A stretch of 64,000 nt of DNA, taken from Hyphomonas beringensis (lineage in GTDB: Bacteria > Pseudomonadota > Alphaproteobacteria > Caulobacterales > Hyphomonadaceae). Under the pieces are notes generated by a model, which worked only from the letters and a program-made list of their open reading frames with translations, made no database searches and was not told the DNA's origin. Shown in pieces: positions 16,271 through 25,310 of this stretch (its first letter is position 1; every line of letters starts with the position of its first letter). The stretch is from the NCBI RefSeq assembly GCF_000682755.1, contig NZ_AWFF01000028.1, positions 43,013-107,012 on the forward strand. The letters are read 5' to 3'. Position numbers and translations under genes: made by a program.

Positions 16271-16597
16271 ATGACCATTCTACGTACCGCGCTGCTTGCA
16301 GGCGCGCTCATCACTCTGCCCGCTTGCATGGCCAGCAAGATCGTTACCGTACCGGTAAGTGTGGCGGGGGATGTTGTCGAGGGCACGGCCAAGGGCGCCT
16401 ATGCGGTCGGTTCCGGCGCGGTGCGCGTAACCGGCGACGCGCTGGACGGGCCGGACGAGCATGTCCGCATCGATGTGACCTACAGAAATGGCAAGCACAT
16501 CCGGAAGACGATCAAGAAGAAATATCTTGAGCGCGAGCTGAAAAAGCTCGGCAAGAAGGGCCGGATTGTGGACGTCGATGTGAGCGCGGCGAAGTAG
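16271..16597 (+). CDS. small lipoprotein (NF038104-like), function unknown
   Basis: 108 residues. The signal peptide ends in LPAC (Cys18). Next comes a segment of alternating small residues and Val (VTVPVSVAGDVVEGTAKGAY) like the VKTPVK/KGTAKGA repeats in small alphaproteobacterial lipoproteins, and then a basic C-terminal half (HIRKTIKKKYLERELKKLGKK). The function is not known. It ends in AK-stop, and those codons form one arm of a perfect hairpin with the end of the convergent indolepyruvate oxidoreductase gene. Confidence 0.72.
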   Translation: MTILRTALLAGALITLPACMASKIVTVPVSVAGDVVEGTAKGAYAVGSGAVRVTGDALDGPDEHVRIDVTYRNGKHIRKTIKKKYLERELKKLGKKGRIVDVDVSAAK

Positions 16598-16611
16598 AGA
16601 CTACTTCGCCG
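16587..16611. terminator. hairpin made by the stop regions of two convergent genes
   Basis: CGGCGAAGTAG (16587-16597) and CTACTTCGCCG (16601-16611) form a perfect 11-bp stem with a 3-base loop AGA. Each arm ends in a stop codon, so the last Ala-Lys-stop codons of both genes mirror each other. There is no T-run on either strand, so it is a candidate 3'-end barrier rather than a classical terminator. Confidence 0.5.
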
Positions 16612-19600
16612 AGATCAGGGTCGTCTTCTCGGTCGGCAGTTTGCCCTCCGGCCAGTTGGCCCAAAGCTCCGCTTCCTTCGCCTTGGCGGTTTCGACTGCC
16701 GCATCCTTCACATGGCCATATCCGCGGATATCGTCCGGAATTTCGGCGAGTGAGATGGCCAGCTCATGGTTCTTTGCCGTCAGTTCCTGCGCGATGCGGG
16801 CGAGGCCGGTGAGATAGTCATCGCGGATCTGGCGTTCCATCTTGCGTTCTTCGGTATAGCCAAACGGGTCGAACTTGGTACCGCGCAGCCCCTTGAACTT
16901 CGCCATCAGCTTGAAGACCGTCAGCATCCAGGCACCGAAATGCTTTTTCTGCAGGTGGCCTTGGGCATCCTTCTTGGCGAGGATCGGAGGGGCCAGCATC
17001 AGGCGCATCTTGCCGCCCTTGAATTGTTTCGCCACATAGTCGGCAAAGCTGCCATCCGTGTAGAGACGGGCGACTTCGTACTCATCCTTGTAGGCCATCA
17101 CCTTGTAGGCATAGGTGGCCGCGGCCCGGGTCAGCTTGTCGCCAAGGCCTGCGCCATGCTCCGCCGCGCGGACTTGCGAAACGATGCTGCGATATTTTTC
17201 GGCATAAGCCGCATCCTGATATTTCGTCAGGCGCTCTGCGCGGTCGTCGATCAGCTCGTCCAGCGTCTTTGGCTCAAGATGGCCGCGCGGGTCATGCTGT
17301 TGTTCCAGACGCTGCGGGTCTGCGGCGGCAATCCGGCCAATATTGAAGGCGGACATGTTATCCTGCACCTTCGTACCATTCAGACGAATGGCGCGGTAAA
17401 GCGCGCGCAGGCTGACCGGCACCTGGCCCTTTTGCCAGGAATAGCCGACCATGATCATGTTGGTGTAGATCGCGTCATGCAGGTATCCGACGGCCAGCGC
17501 CTCGGCATCAAAAGCGGCAAAGTCACGTGCCTGACGCTTCACGCGGGAGGCCAGAAGATCGCTCTCGAACCGCTTTGACCGGTCACGGATGAATTCGCTG
17601 GTCGGCGTGACATCGGAATTGGCATAGGCAGCTGTGCGGCCGGCATCCATCATGTTGATGGCATCGCCGCCTGCGGCCACAACCAAGTCGCACGCAATGA
17701 TCAGGTCTGCGCTGGCCGGCGGGACGCGGCCGGTGGAGATCATCTCCGGCTCGCGGGCAAATCGGATATGGCTCAGCACCGGGCCACCTTTCTGGGCAAG
17801 ACCGGTCATGTCCAGGCTGGACGCGGCATGGCCATCCACATGTGCGGCCATGGCCAGCACGGCCGCCACCGTCGTGACACCTGTGCCACCGACGCCTGTG
17901 AACAGCACGTTCCAGGGCTCAGCCAGGCTGGGCGTTTCGGGCAGGGGCAGGCCGGCATCGTCAAATACCGGGCGCGGCTGGTCTTCCCAGGCCGGTTCGC
18001 CATCCTGAATGGTCACAAAGCTGGGGCAGAACCCGCGCAGGCAGGACAGGTCTGTATTGCAGGTGGACTGATTGATCCGGCGCTTGCGGCCCAGTTCCGT
18101 CTCGACCGGCTCAACCGAGAGACAGTTCGACTTGATGGAGCAATCGCCACAGCCTTCGCAGACTTCGGTATTGATAACGACGCGCGTGCGGTCCGGCGCG
18201 CGCAGGCCGCGCTTGGAGCGGCGGCGCTTTTCGGTGGCGCAGATCTGGTCATAGATCATGACCGAGACGCCCTTGGTCTTGCGCAGCATGTCCTGAACGT
18301 TGTCCAGATCTTCGCGGTCATAGATTTTTACGCGGCGGGGCAGGTCAGCCACATTGGCATAACGGGTCGGGTCTTCGGTGACGATGACGATCTTCTCGAC
18401 GCCTTCGGCCTCTACCTGTTGCGCAATCTGGGCCGGGGTCTGGCCGGATTCGACATGCTGGCCGCCCGTCATCGCGACGGCGTCATTATACAGGATCTTG
18501 TAGGTCATGTTTGCGCCGGAGGTGACCGCGGCGCGGATGGCAAGGCTGCCGGAGTGGGAATAGGTGCCATCGCCAAGGTTCACGAAGACGTGGCCCTCAT
18601 CGGTCGCCCAGTGCTGGCCGACCCAGGCAATGCCTTCGCCGCCCATCTGGCTGGTCATGTCGGTTTTCCGGTCCGGCATGAAGTTCGCCATATAGTGGCA
18701 GCCAATGCCTGCCATGGCGCGGGAGCCTTCCGGCACCACGGTAGACGTATTGTGCGGGCAGCCCGAGCAATAGTGCGGTGTGCGGATCGTTTCGGAGGCA
18801 TTGGTACGGGCCGCTTCGCCCGCCCGGCCGACGCGGTCGAAATAGGCGTCGGCGCGGCTCGTATCCCAGCCTTCCGGCATGATCTTCATCAGCGCGCCCG
18901 CCATTTCCGGGATGGAGATGGAGGCGATGTCTGACAGCAGGGGCTTGCCCTCGCGGTCGCGCTTGCCTTCGATATAGGGGCGCTGGCCATCCGGCAGGTC
19001 GTAGAGGGCAGAGCGCAGCTGATCCTCGATCAGGGGGCGCTTGTGTTCAATGACGACGACGCGCTCAAGCCCCCGGCAGAACGCCCGAACCCCTTCCGGC
19101 TCCAGAGGCCATGGCATTGCGACCTTGTAGATGGAGAGGCCCAGGCGTCCCGCATCCTGCGGAGAGAGGCCAAGCGCCGCGAGCGCCTCGAACACGTCGC
19201 GGGCGGCCTGGCCTGTCACAATGACGCCGATACGGGGCTTCGGCGACGGCAGGATGACCTGATCAAGCTGGTTTGCGCGCACATAGGCCTGCGCAGCGGG
19301 AAGCTTCACCTGGCGCAGGCGGCGTTCCTTATCCAGCGGGCTGTCACCGCGGCGCATGTGGACGCCGTCTTCCGGAAGCACAAAGTCCGGGGTGACAAAG
19401 TTGAAGCGGCTGAGGTCCACGCTGACCACGGCGCCGGAATCCATTGTATCCGCCAGCGCGACAAGGCCGGTCCACGCGCCGGAGAAACGGCTCATCGCCC
19501 AGCCATGGATGCCATAGTCCAGCACATCCTGAATGGAGGCCGGGTTCAGCACAGGGATTTCGGCATCCTGCATCGCGAATTCGGATTGCGAGGGCAGGGT

Positions 19601-20059
19601 GGAGGATTTGCAATTATGGTCGTCGCCAATAATCGAAACGACGCCGCCATGCTTTGAGGCGCCAGCGGCATTGGCGTGCTTGAACACGTCACCTGTCCGG
19701 TCAACGCCGGGGGCCTTGCCATACCAGATACCGAACAGGCCATCATATCGGGCGCCTGGAAACAGGCCGAGTTGCTGACTGCCCCAGACGGCGGTTGCGC
19801 CGAGGTCTTCGTTCAGGCCTTCCCAGAACTTGATGTCATAGGTGTCGAGCCATTTCTGGGCAGCCCGCAATTGCTGGTCATATCCGCCAAGGGGAGAGCC
19901 ACGATAGCCGGATATGAAGCCGGCCGTGTTCAGCCCCATGCCAATATCCAGTCGTTTGCGATCAAGCGGCAGGCGCACGAGGGCCTGAATACCCGTCATA
20001 AAAGCTTTGCCCTCGACAAGGTCGTATTTGTCGTCCAGCGTAACTTCGCGATGTTGCAT
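16601..20059 (-). CDS. indolepyruvate ferredoxin oxidoreductase, fused alpha-beta form
   Basis: 1152 residues. The N-terminal pyrimidine-binding/transketolase-like domain has GFISGYRGSPLGGYDQQL. The TPP-binding domain has CPHNTSTVVPEGSRAMAGIG (near 425) and GDGTYSHSGSLAIRAA (near 500). A Cys-rich ferredoxin-like cluster CEGCGDCSIKSNC lies around residue 633. The C-terminal gamma-type domain starts near 716 (FTGVGGTGVTTVAAVLAMA). It oxidatively decarboxylates aryl/branched 2-oxo acids to acyl-CoA with ferredoxin as acceptor. An Lrp/AsnC regulator diverges from it, with a palindrome between, suggesting amino-acid-responsive control. Confidence 0.95.
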   Translation of the reverse strand: MQHREVTLDDKYDLVEGKAFMTGIQALVRLPLDRKRLDIGMGLNTAGFISGYRGSPLGGYDQQLRAAQKWLDTYDIKFWEGLNEDLGATAVWGSQQLGLFPGARYDGLFGIWYGKAPGVDRTGDVFKHANAAGASKHGGVVSIIGDDHNCKSSTLPSQSEFAMQDAEIPVLNPASIQDVLDYGIHGWAMSRFSGAWTGLVALADTMDSGAVVSVDLSRFNFVTPDFVLPEDGVHMRRGDSPLDKERRLRQVKLPAAQAYVRANQLDQVILPSPKPRIGVIVTGQAARDVFEALAALGLSPQDAGRLGLSIYKVAMPWPLEPEGVRAFCRGLERVVVIEHKRPLIEDQLRSALYDLPDGQRPYIEGKRDREGKPLLSDIASISIPEMAGALMKIMPEGWDTSRADAYFDRVGRAGEAARTNASETIRTPHYCSGCPHNTSTVVPEGSRAMAGIGCHYMANFMPDRKTDMTSQMGGEGIAWVGQHWATDEGHVFVNLGDGTYSHSGSLAIRAAVTSGANMTYKILYNDAVAMTGGQHVESGQTPAQIAQQVEAEGVEKIVIVTEDPTRYANVADLPRRVKIYDREDLDNVQDMLRKTKGVSVMIYDQICATEKRRRSKRGLRAPDRTRVVINTEVCEGCGDCSIKSNCLSVEPVETELGRKRRINQSTCNTDLSCLRGFCPSFVTIQDGEPAWEDQPRPVFDDAGLPLPETPSLAEPWNVLFTGVGGTGVTTVAAVLAMAAHVDGHAASSLDMTGLAQKGGPVLSHIRFAREPEMISTGRVPPASADLIIACDLVVAAGGDAINMMDAGRTAAYANSDVTPTSEFIRDRSKRFESDLLASRVKRQARDFAAFDAEALAVGYLHDAIYTNMIMVGYSWQKGQVPVSLRALYRAIRLNGTKVQDNMSAFNIGRIAAADPQRLEQQHDPRGHLEPKTLDELIDDRAERLTKYQDAAYAEKYRSIVSQVRAAEHGAGLGDKLTRAAATYAYKVMAYKDEYEVARLYTDGSFADYVAKQFKGGKMRLMLAPPILAKKDAQGHLQKKHFGAWMLTVFKLMAKFKGLRGTKFDPFGYTEERKMERQIRDDYLTGLARIAQELTAKNHELAISLAEIPDDIRGYGHVKDAAVETAKAKEAELWANWPEGKLPTEKTTLISAK

Positions 20060-20140
20060 GATATGCCTATCCCAAGGGTTTGTGGCATATTATTGGGTAA
20101 ATCGCACGAAATTGCTTGCCTTTCTTGCGCGGTTTTTGTT

Positions 20141-20165
20141 ATTCCGGGGTAAAATTTACCGGAAT
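20141..20165. promoter_or_regulatory. operator-like palindrome between ior and lrp
   Basis: GGTAAA-A-TTTACC (20148-20160) is a perfect 13-base palindrome nested in a longer one, ATTCCGG (20141-20147) to CCGGAAT (20159-20165), with a 2-base bulge. Its AT-rich core and location 21-45 bases before the regulator gene suggest an Lrp/AsnC-type binding site serving both directions. Confidence 0.55.
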
Positions 20166-20185
20166 TTGCAGGAGTTTAAGCAAAA

Positions 20186-20686
20186 TTGGCCCAAGAACTA
20201 GATGCAGTTGATGCGCGGATCCTGGACATCATCCAGCATGATGCCGGACTATCCGTTGCCGAGATCGCTGACCGTGTTGGTCTGTCCTCTTCACCCTGCT
20301 GGCGGCGTATCAAACGCATGGAAGAGGCCGGGTTCATTACCGGGCGCGTCACCCTGCTGGACAATAAATCGCTCGGACTCAACTTCGAAGTTCTGGCAAG
20401 CGTCAAATTGGCGCTGCCGAGCCGGGAAAACCTCGAAGCGTTTGAGCGCATGGTGCGCGATTGGCAGGAAGTCGTCGAATGCATGACGGTGACAGGCGCA
20501 GTGGACTACATGATCCACATCGTGACGACCGACATGCATGCCTATGACAATTTCCTGCGTGACAAGCTGCTGGGGTCTGCCCTTGTCTCGGATGTTCAGT
20601 CTCGCATCGTCATCCGTGTGGCCAAGCGCACGACGGCGCTGCCGCTGGATCTGGTGGAAGATGTAAGAAAGTCCTCGTCCACCTGA
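20186..20686 (+). CDS. Lrp/AsnC family transcriptional regulator
   Basis: 166 residues starting at TTG with AGGAG 11 bases upstream. The N-terminal winged helix-turn-helix reads LDAVDARILDIIQHDAGLSV and SPCWRRIKRMEEAGFI. The C-terminal RAM/amino-acid-binding domain contains EVVECMTVTGAVDYMIHIV. These regulators respond to amino acids. It diverges from the indolepyruvate oxidoreductase gene, so it likely controls aromatic or branched amino-acid breakdown. The next gene, a serine hydrolase, starts 32 bases after its stop and may be cotranscribed. Confidence 0.93.
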   Translation: MAQELDAVDARILDIIQHDAGLSVAEIADRVGLSSSPCWRRIKRMEEAGFITGRVTLLDNKSLGLNFEVLASVKLALPSRENLEAFERMVRDWQEVVECMTVTGAVDYMIHIVTTDMHAYDNFLRDKLLGSALVSDVQSRIVIRVAKRTTALPLDLVEDVRKSSST

Positions 20687-20718
20687 CTATACCTCTAAAG
20701 GATAGCAGGAGATATGTG

Positions 20719-21822
20719 ATGTTTCGTTCAATGATTGCGGCCGCCACTTTGGGTCTGACGGGGCTTGCCGCCATGGCGGCGCCGCTGACCGAGGCTGAAC
20801 TTCAGGAAAAAGTGGAGTCTGTTCGCCAGGATGCGGGGCTTGTCGCGCTGGGCGCTGTGGTGGTGGACACGGACGGCGACGTGCTGGGACTTGCGGTTTC
20901 AGGTGAACGGCGCAAAGGCAGCGCAGACGCGGTCCAGCCGGACGATGCATGGCATATCGGCTCCAACACCAAGATGCTCACAGCCTTGCTCTATGGCCGT
21001 CTGGTGGAGCAGGGGGAGGCCGAATGGGGCGCGACCCTGCCGGAGCTGTTTCCGGACCTGGCGGAGGAGATGGACCCCGCCTGGCAGGATGTGACCATCG
21101 AGCAGCTGTTCTCGCATCGCAGCGGTCTGGCAGCCAATCCGGGCGTCACCTGGTTCCTGACCAGCCGGGGTTCCAAAGAGCCTGTGGAGGCGCAGCGAAC
21201 AGAGCTGGCCCAAAACTATCTCTCCAAAGCGCCTGACGGAAAAGTCGGAGCTTTCCAGTACAGCAATCTGGGCTACATGATCGCCGGGGCCGCGATTGAC
21301 CGGATCGCCGAGCGTCAGGGCTATGAAAATTATGAGGCCCTGTTTCTCTCAACGCTGGTTCCGGAAGGCGAAGGCTGGGGCTTTGGCCCGCCGCAAGAAG
21401 GCATTGAGGGCCATGCCAGAAACCTCTTTGGCAAATGGAAGGCTAAAGGGAAAGGCACGGCAGCGGACAATCCGGCTGCGCTGGGGCCTGCGGGAACCCT
21501 GCATGTGCCACTCGTGCCGCATGCTGTTTTCCTCAGCCAGTTCCTGACGCCCGGACCGACGGAAGAAAAGCTGATGACGCCTTATCCGGATGCAGATTCG
21601 GATTATGCCTTCGGATGGGGAATGATCCCGCCGGGAAAACTGGGACCGGTTCTGGGCCATAGCGGATCGAACACGATGTGGCTGTCGACCATTCATGTTC
21701 TTCCGGAACAGGGGCTGGTCATCATCGTGAACACAAACAGCTTCAGTCAGAAAGCCGCATCCGCCCTGAATGGGTTTTCAGCAGAACTGGCCGCGAGTTA
21801 CGCCTCAGAAGAGAGTGACTAG
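20719..21822 (+). CDS. exported serine hydrolase of the beta-lactamase/penicillin-binding fold
   Basis: 367 residues from the ATG at 20719 (AGGAG 7 bases upstream), beginning with a cleavable signal peptide ending ...LAAMAAP. The catalytic motif SxxK appears as SNTK (GSNTKMLTAL, near residue 80), the YxN motif as YSNLGY (near 178) and a final HSGSN element near 313. This is the class C beta-lactamase/DD-peptidase/esterase superfamily. Which activity it has cannot be told. It overlaps the convergent DUF2332 gene by 4 bases. Confidence 0.88.
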   Translation: MFRSMIAAATLGLTGLAAMAAPLTEAELQEKVESVRQDAGLVALGAVVVDTDGDVLGLAVSGERRKGSADAVQPDDAWHIGSNTKMLTALLYGRLVEQGEAEWGATLPELFPDLAEEMDPAWQDVTIEQLFSHRSGLAANPGVTWFLTSRGSKEPVEAQRTELAQNYLSKAPDGKVGAFQYSNLGYMIAGAAIDRIAERQGYENYEALFLSTLVPEGEGWGFGPPQEGIEGHARNLFGKWKAKGKGTAADNPAALGPAGTLHVPLVPHAVFLSQFLTPGPTEEKLMTPYPDADSDYAFGWGMIPPGKLGPVLGHSGSNTMWLSTIHVLPEQGLVIIVNTNSFSQKAASALNGFSAELAASYASEESD

Positions 21823-22889
21823 CCGAGGAGGCTGTCAACCTCAGTCACATGTCCGTTCGACTCGTTGAACAGCAGGTTTTCGCCATCCGGCCAGGTCTTC
21901 AGGCGGGTCTGCATGCGCGGCGAGGCGCGACTGCCCCCGAACAGGGATTCCGGTTCAAAACACAGCCAGGCCACAGGCGCATTGGCGCTGGCACCGGCGC
22001 CTGCCTGTTCGATCATCTGCATGATCTGCGCGATGACATCGCGAGGCGGATAGACCAGAAAGACCGAATGATAGATGACGGTCAGCTCTCCTTGCGGACG
22101 TTCGCTTAGCATGCGGGCCAGCCAGTCGGCGGCATCCGCCTGGTCCACGTGTACGCCTGTGCGCCGGGCCAGAGCTGCCGCAGCGTCGAGACGGCTCAGC
22201 CGTTCTGTCTGGTCCGGCCAGACATAGCTTTTCAGGCGCAGATAGGCGGCCTCATCCGAAACATCTATCGGGTTCAGGTCACATGCGGCACGTGATGCGA
22301 TGACTGGCGCCGTGTCCAGATGGGCCGGCTCAGGCCCACGCCAATGCGTGCTGATTGTCACGTTGGATGTGCTGACGCGCTGCCAGGTTCCGCCATCATA
22401 GGCGTAACGGTCCCAGTTCTGGTTCAGACCCGCACTTGCGCCCAGTTCCAGCAGGTTCATCGGCATGCGGTATTTATCCGCGAGATGCAGAAAACCCGGC
22501 AGCAGGGCAATACAGCGCCGGGTTTCATTGGTCTGCGGAGGGCTTTTGATGAAAGACCTGACATGCTCCATATGGGCCGACAGCCAGGCGCTTGCGATGG
22601 CCCAGATGTCATCCATGGACCAGTCATATCTTGCGGCGGGGTAGGTGGCGGCAAGATCCGGGGCGTCGCCTGTCAGAACCGCATGATGCAGGGCGCCGGC
22701 AATGCGCAGGCCCAGGGCATCCTTGCGGGGACTGCCGCTCCAGTCCTTGCACAGATCATGAGTGGGGCCGCCAGCATCAAAGTCTTCCGCGAATCTTCGC
22801 AGCAATGCGGCGGTAAAGGGAGACCCCAGATCCTCGCACCAGCCCGCCTGTTCGACGAAATGATCCGGGATCCGGGTATCTTCCAGCAT
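21819..22889 (-). CDS. DUF2332 family protein
   Basis: 356 residues. The N-terminal region FVEQAGWCEDLGSPFTAALLRRFAED and the central NLLELGASAGLNQNWDRYAY are typical of DUF2332, which has a Rossmann/methyltransferase-like core (the LELGASAG glycine motif resembles a SAM site). Later segments such as ELTVIYHSVFLVYPP are conserved in the family. No biochemical role is established. The gene starts 9 bases after the thiolase stop in the same direction, so it is probably transcribed with it. Confidence 0.83.
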   Translation of the reverse strand: MLEDTRIPDHFVEQAGWCEDLGSPFTAALLRRFAEDFDAGGPTHDLCKDWSGSPRKDALGLRIAGALHHAVLTGDAPDLAATYPAARYDWSMDDIWAIASAWLSAHMEHVRSFIKSPPQTNETRRCIALLPGFLHLADKYRMPMNLLELGASAGLNQNWDRYAYDGGTWQRVSTSNVTISTHWRGPEPAHLDTAPVIASRAACDLNPIDVSDEAAYLRLKSYVWPDQTERLSRLDAAAALARRTGVHVDQADAADWLARMLSERPQGELTVIYHSVFLVYPPRDVIAQIMQMIEQAGAGASANAPVAWLCFEPESLFGGSRASPRMQTRLKTWPDGENLLFNESNGHVTEVDSLLG

Positions 22890-22897
22890 ATCAGCGC

Positions 22898-24079
22898 CTA
22901 GTAGCGCTCAACTGCCATGGCAATGCCTTCGCCGCCGCCTATGCAGAGGCTGGCCATGCCTTTCTTGACGCCGCGATCTTCCATGGCGGCGAGCAGGGTG
23001 ACGATCAGGCGGGCGCCGGAGGCACCAATCGGGTGGCCCATGGCACAGGCGCCGCCATTCACGTTCAGCTTGTCATGGGAAATGCCCATTTCCTTCATGG
23101 CAATCATCGGAACGACCGCGAAGGCCTCATTGATTTCCCAGAGGTCGACATCATCAACACTCCACCCAGCCTTTTCGAGGGCCTTCTTCATGGCCGGCAC
23201 AGGCGCCGTGGTGAAGTATTCCGGCTCATGTGCGTGGCTGGAGGCAGAAACGATCTTGGCCAGTGGGGTGAGGCCGCGCTTTTTGGCTTCGGATTCACGC
23301 ATCAGCACAATAGCTGCTGCGCCATCGGAAATCGCGGAGGCGTTGGCCGCCGTGACGGTGCCTTCCTTGCTGAAGGCGGGGCGGAGTGTCGGGATCTTTT
23401 CCGGCATCGCCGTGCGGGGCAGTTCGTCTGTATCAACGACCGTCTCGCCCTTGCGGCTCTTGATCGTGACGGGCGCGATTTCGCGCTTGAACTTGCCTTC
23501 TTTTGTCGCCTTCTGGGCACGGCTCAGCGTTTCCAGGGCATATGCGTCCTGTTGTTCGCGGGTGAACTGGTATTCCCCGGCAATCATGTCGGCGAATTGG
23601 CCCATGGGGCCGCCCTTGTAGACATCGGACAGGCCGTCCAGCGCCATATGGTCCTCTGCGGCCATGGCGCCGTATTTGTGGCCCTTGCGCACATGCATCA
23701 GGTGCGGCGCATTGGTCATGGATTCCATGCCGCCTGCGATGACGATGCTGGCTTCCCCGGCGAGGATGGCGTTGCGGCCCATCACGGCCGCCTGCATGCC
23801 GGAGCCGCACATCTTGTTGATCGTGGTGGCTTCCAGGCTCTTATCCTGGCCAGCCTTGAAGCCTGCCTGACGGGCAGGGGCCTGTCCCTGGCCGGCCGGA
23901 AGGCAGTTGCCCATGATGATCTCATTGGCTTCGCCGACGGACAGTTTGGCTTCGCCGACGGCTTTCTCGATCGCGATGGCGCCGAGTTCGCTGGCAGTCA
24001 TGCTGGCAAGGTCACCGAGTAGGCCGCCCATGGGGGTACGGCCCATACCGACGATGACGACGGGATCTTGTTCTGACAT
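22898..24079 (-). CDS. acetyl-CoA C-acyltransferase (thiolase)
   Basis: 393 residues from the ATG at 24079, which has a GGAAGGAAA ribosome-binding site. The active-site nucleophile is Cys91 in KMCGSGMQ, the His motif is GHPIGASGAR near the C terminus, and the second acid/base Cys lies in CIGGGEG. It interconverts acyl-CoA plus CoA with acetyl-CoA, in fatty-acid breakdown or in acetoacetyl-CoA formation for PHA. Which direction is not told by sequence. It is followed by DUF2332 and preceded by two adjacent hairpins that may hold its regulator. Confidence 0.94.
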   Translation of the reverse strand: MSEQDPVVIVGMGRTPMGGLLGDLASMTASELGAIAIEKAVGEAKLSVGEANEIIMGNCLPAGQGQAPARQAGFKAGQDKSLEATTINKMCGSGMQAAVMGRNAILAGEASIVIAGGMESMTNAPHLMHVRKGHKYGAMAAEDHMALDGLSDVYKGGPMGQFADMIAGEYQFTREQQDAYALETLSRAQKATKEGKFKREIAPVTIKSRKGETVVDTDELPRTAMPEKIPTLRPAFSKEGTVTAANASAISDGAAAIVLMRESEAKKRGLTPLAKIVSASSHAHEPEYFTTAPVPAMKKALEKAGWSVDDVDLWEINEAFAVVPMIAMKEMGISHDKLNVNGGACAMGHPIGASGARLIVTLLAAMEDRGVKKGMASLCIGGGEGIAMAVERY

Positions 24080-24156
24080 GGAGTTTCCTTCCGCTGGGGT
24101 TTTCTGCAATTGCGAACACAAAGCGCTTCCACCGGGGAGTCGTCAAGACCGTGCTT

Positions 24157-24197
24157 AGGTCGTAATCGACCTGACGTGCCCCCCTGTGAGGGCACGT
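24157..24197. promoter_or_regulatory. two adjacent palindromes upstream of the thiolase gene
   Basis: AGGTCG-TAAT-CGACCT (24157-24172) and ACGTGCCC (24174-24181) with GGGCACGT (24190-24197) are both perfect inverted repeats. They lie between the glutathione peroxidase stop (24220) and the thiolase start (24079, minus strand). Neither has a T-tract. The first is sized like a repressor operator; the second may end the peroxidase transcript. Confidence 0.45.
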
Positions 24198-24219
24198 TAT
24201 GGCGCAGGGCAGGGGTGCA

Positions 24220-24804
24220 TCAGCCGCCGAGGGCTGCGTCAATATCAGCCAGCAAGTCCGGATCAGACGGCTTGGTCGCAGAGGGGTAGGCCTTCAGGGG
24301 CGTTCCGCCGCCGGAGATCAGCACCTTGTGGAAGTTCCATTTCGGCTGTGCGCCTTCGCCCAGCTTGTCGACCGCGTTGAGATAGAAGGGATGCTCTTCC
24401 GCGCCGGTGACGGCATATTTCTTGGTCAGCGGGAAGGTGACGCCGTAATTGATCTGGCAGAAGGTTTTGACTTCAGACTCGGTGCCTGGCTCCTGTCCGC
24501 CAAAATCATTGGAGGGCACGCCGACAATGACCAGGCCGTCCTTTTTCTTCGATTCATAGAGTTCCTGCAGGCCCTCATATTGCGGTGTGTATCCGCATTT
24601 GGAGGCGGTGTTCACAACAAGGATGGCCTTGGCGCCGAGAGAGGTCAGGTCCAGCGTCTTGCCGTCGATTGAGGTAAATTCGGTGGCGTTCATGGCAGTC
24701 TCCTGTTCAGGGGCGGGGGCTGGGCCTTCCGCGCTCGCGGGCAGGGCGGCGATGGCGCCCAGGCAGAGTGGCGCAAGGGTGGCGATCATCAGGGAACGGG
24801 GCAT
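24220..24804 (-). CDS. exported glutathione peroxidase-like thiol peroxidase
   Basis: 194 residues. The signal peptide (about 1-26, ending LPASAEG) is followed by the peroxidase domain from residue 40. The peroxidatic residue is Cys70 in NTASKCGYTPQY (Cys form, not selenocysteine). The SNDFGGQEPG motif supplies the conserved Gln, and KWNFHK the Trp-Asn. It reduces hydroperoxides, probably with thioredoxin-like donors. Export to the periplasm is predicted from the leader, while most bacterial homologues are cytoplasmic; an internal Met38 (MNATEF) would give a cytoplasmic form. Confidence 0.9.
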   Translation of the reverse strand: MPRSLMIATLAPLCLGAIAALPASAEGPAPAPEQETAMNATEFTSIDGKTLDLTSLGAKAILVVNTASKCGYTPQYEGLQELYESKKKDGLVIVGVPSNDFGGQEPGTESEVKTFCQINYGVTFPLTKKYAVTGAEEHPFYLNAVDKLGEGAQPKWNFHKVLISGGGTPLKAYPSATKPSDPDLLADIDAALGG

Positions 24805-24947
24805 GGGTCATCTCCTCCAGCTTTCGATGGAAATTAGGCGGACCGTGCAACTTGTCACGCTCTTTTCTGGCAAGATGCCGGGAATGTGAGGCTGTCGCGG
24901 CGGGCAGGGCGCCAGTAAGCATCGTGCCCGCCGGAACGAAGAGGTCT

Positions 24948-25199
24948 TTATTTCTTCTTGGTTGCCTTCTTGCGAGAGGCCTTGTCAGCCGGTTTTGGCG
25001 GCATCACCTCGAACGTCATCTGAAGATTGACGCGATACTTCTCGATCTTGCCATTCTTGATGGTGGTGTACATCTCGTTCACATAGGCGGAGGCGAGGCC
25101 TTTTACCGTCGCATCGAACCGGGTGATGGCTGTCTGAATGGCATCCTCGAATGATTTGCTGGATTCGGCGAGGATCTGCTCGGACTTCATGATGGCCAT
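24948..25199 (-). CDS. dodecin family protein with basic tail
   Basis: 83 residues from MAIMKSEQ; a longer frame lacks a ribosome-binding site, whereas GGGAG precedes this ATG. The dodecin pattern is clear: ILAESSKSFEDAIQTAI, a central FDATVKGLASAYVNEM and a final NGKIEKYRVNLQMTFEV. Dodecins form dodecameric shells that bind flavins or CoA. Unlike typical 65-70-residue dodecins, this one adds a Lys-rich C-terminal tail (PADKASRKKATKKK), which could bind nucleic acid or membrane. Confidence 0.85.
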   Translation of the reverse strand: MAIMKSEQILAESSKSFEDAIQTAITRFDATVKGLASAYVNEMYTTIKNGKIEKYRVNLQMTFEVMPPKPADKASRKKATKKK

Positions 25200-25310
25200 T
25201 TGGGTCTCCCTTTCCTTCTGATGGGAGGCCATACAAGCTTGAAATGCGGGAAAAGCCAAGGAAGTTGTCCCTGGGGAAAGTTTCGCCGACCCGATTTGAG
25301 GACCGGGAGA

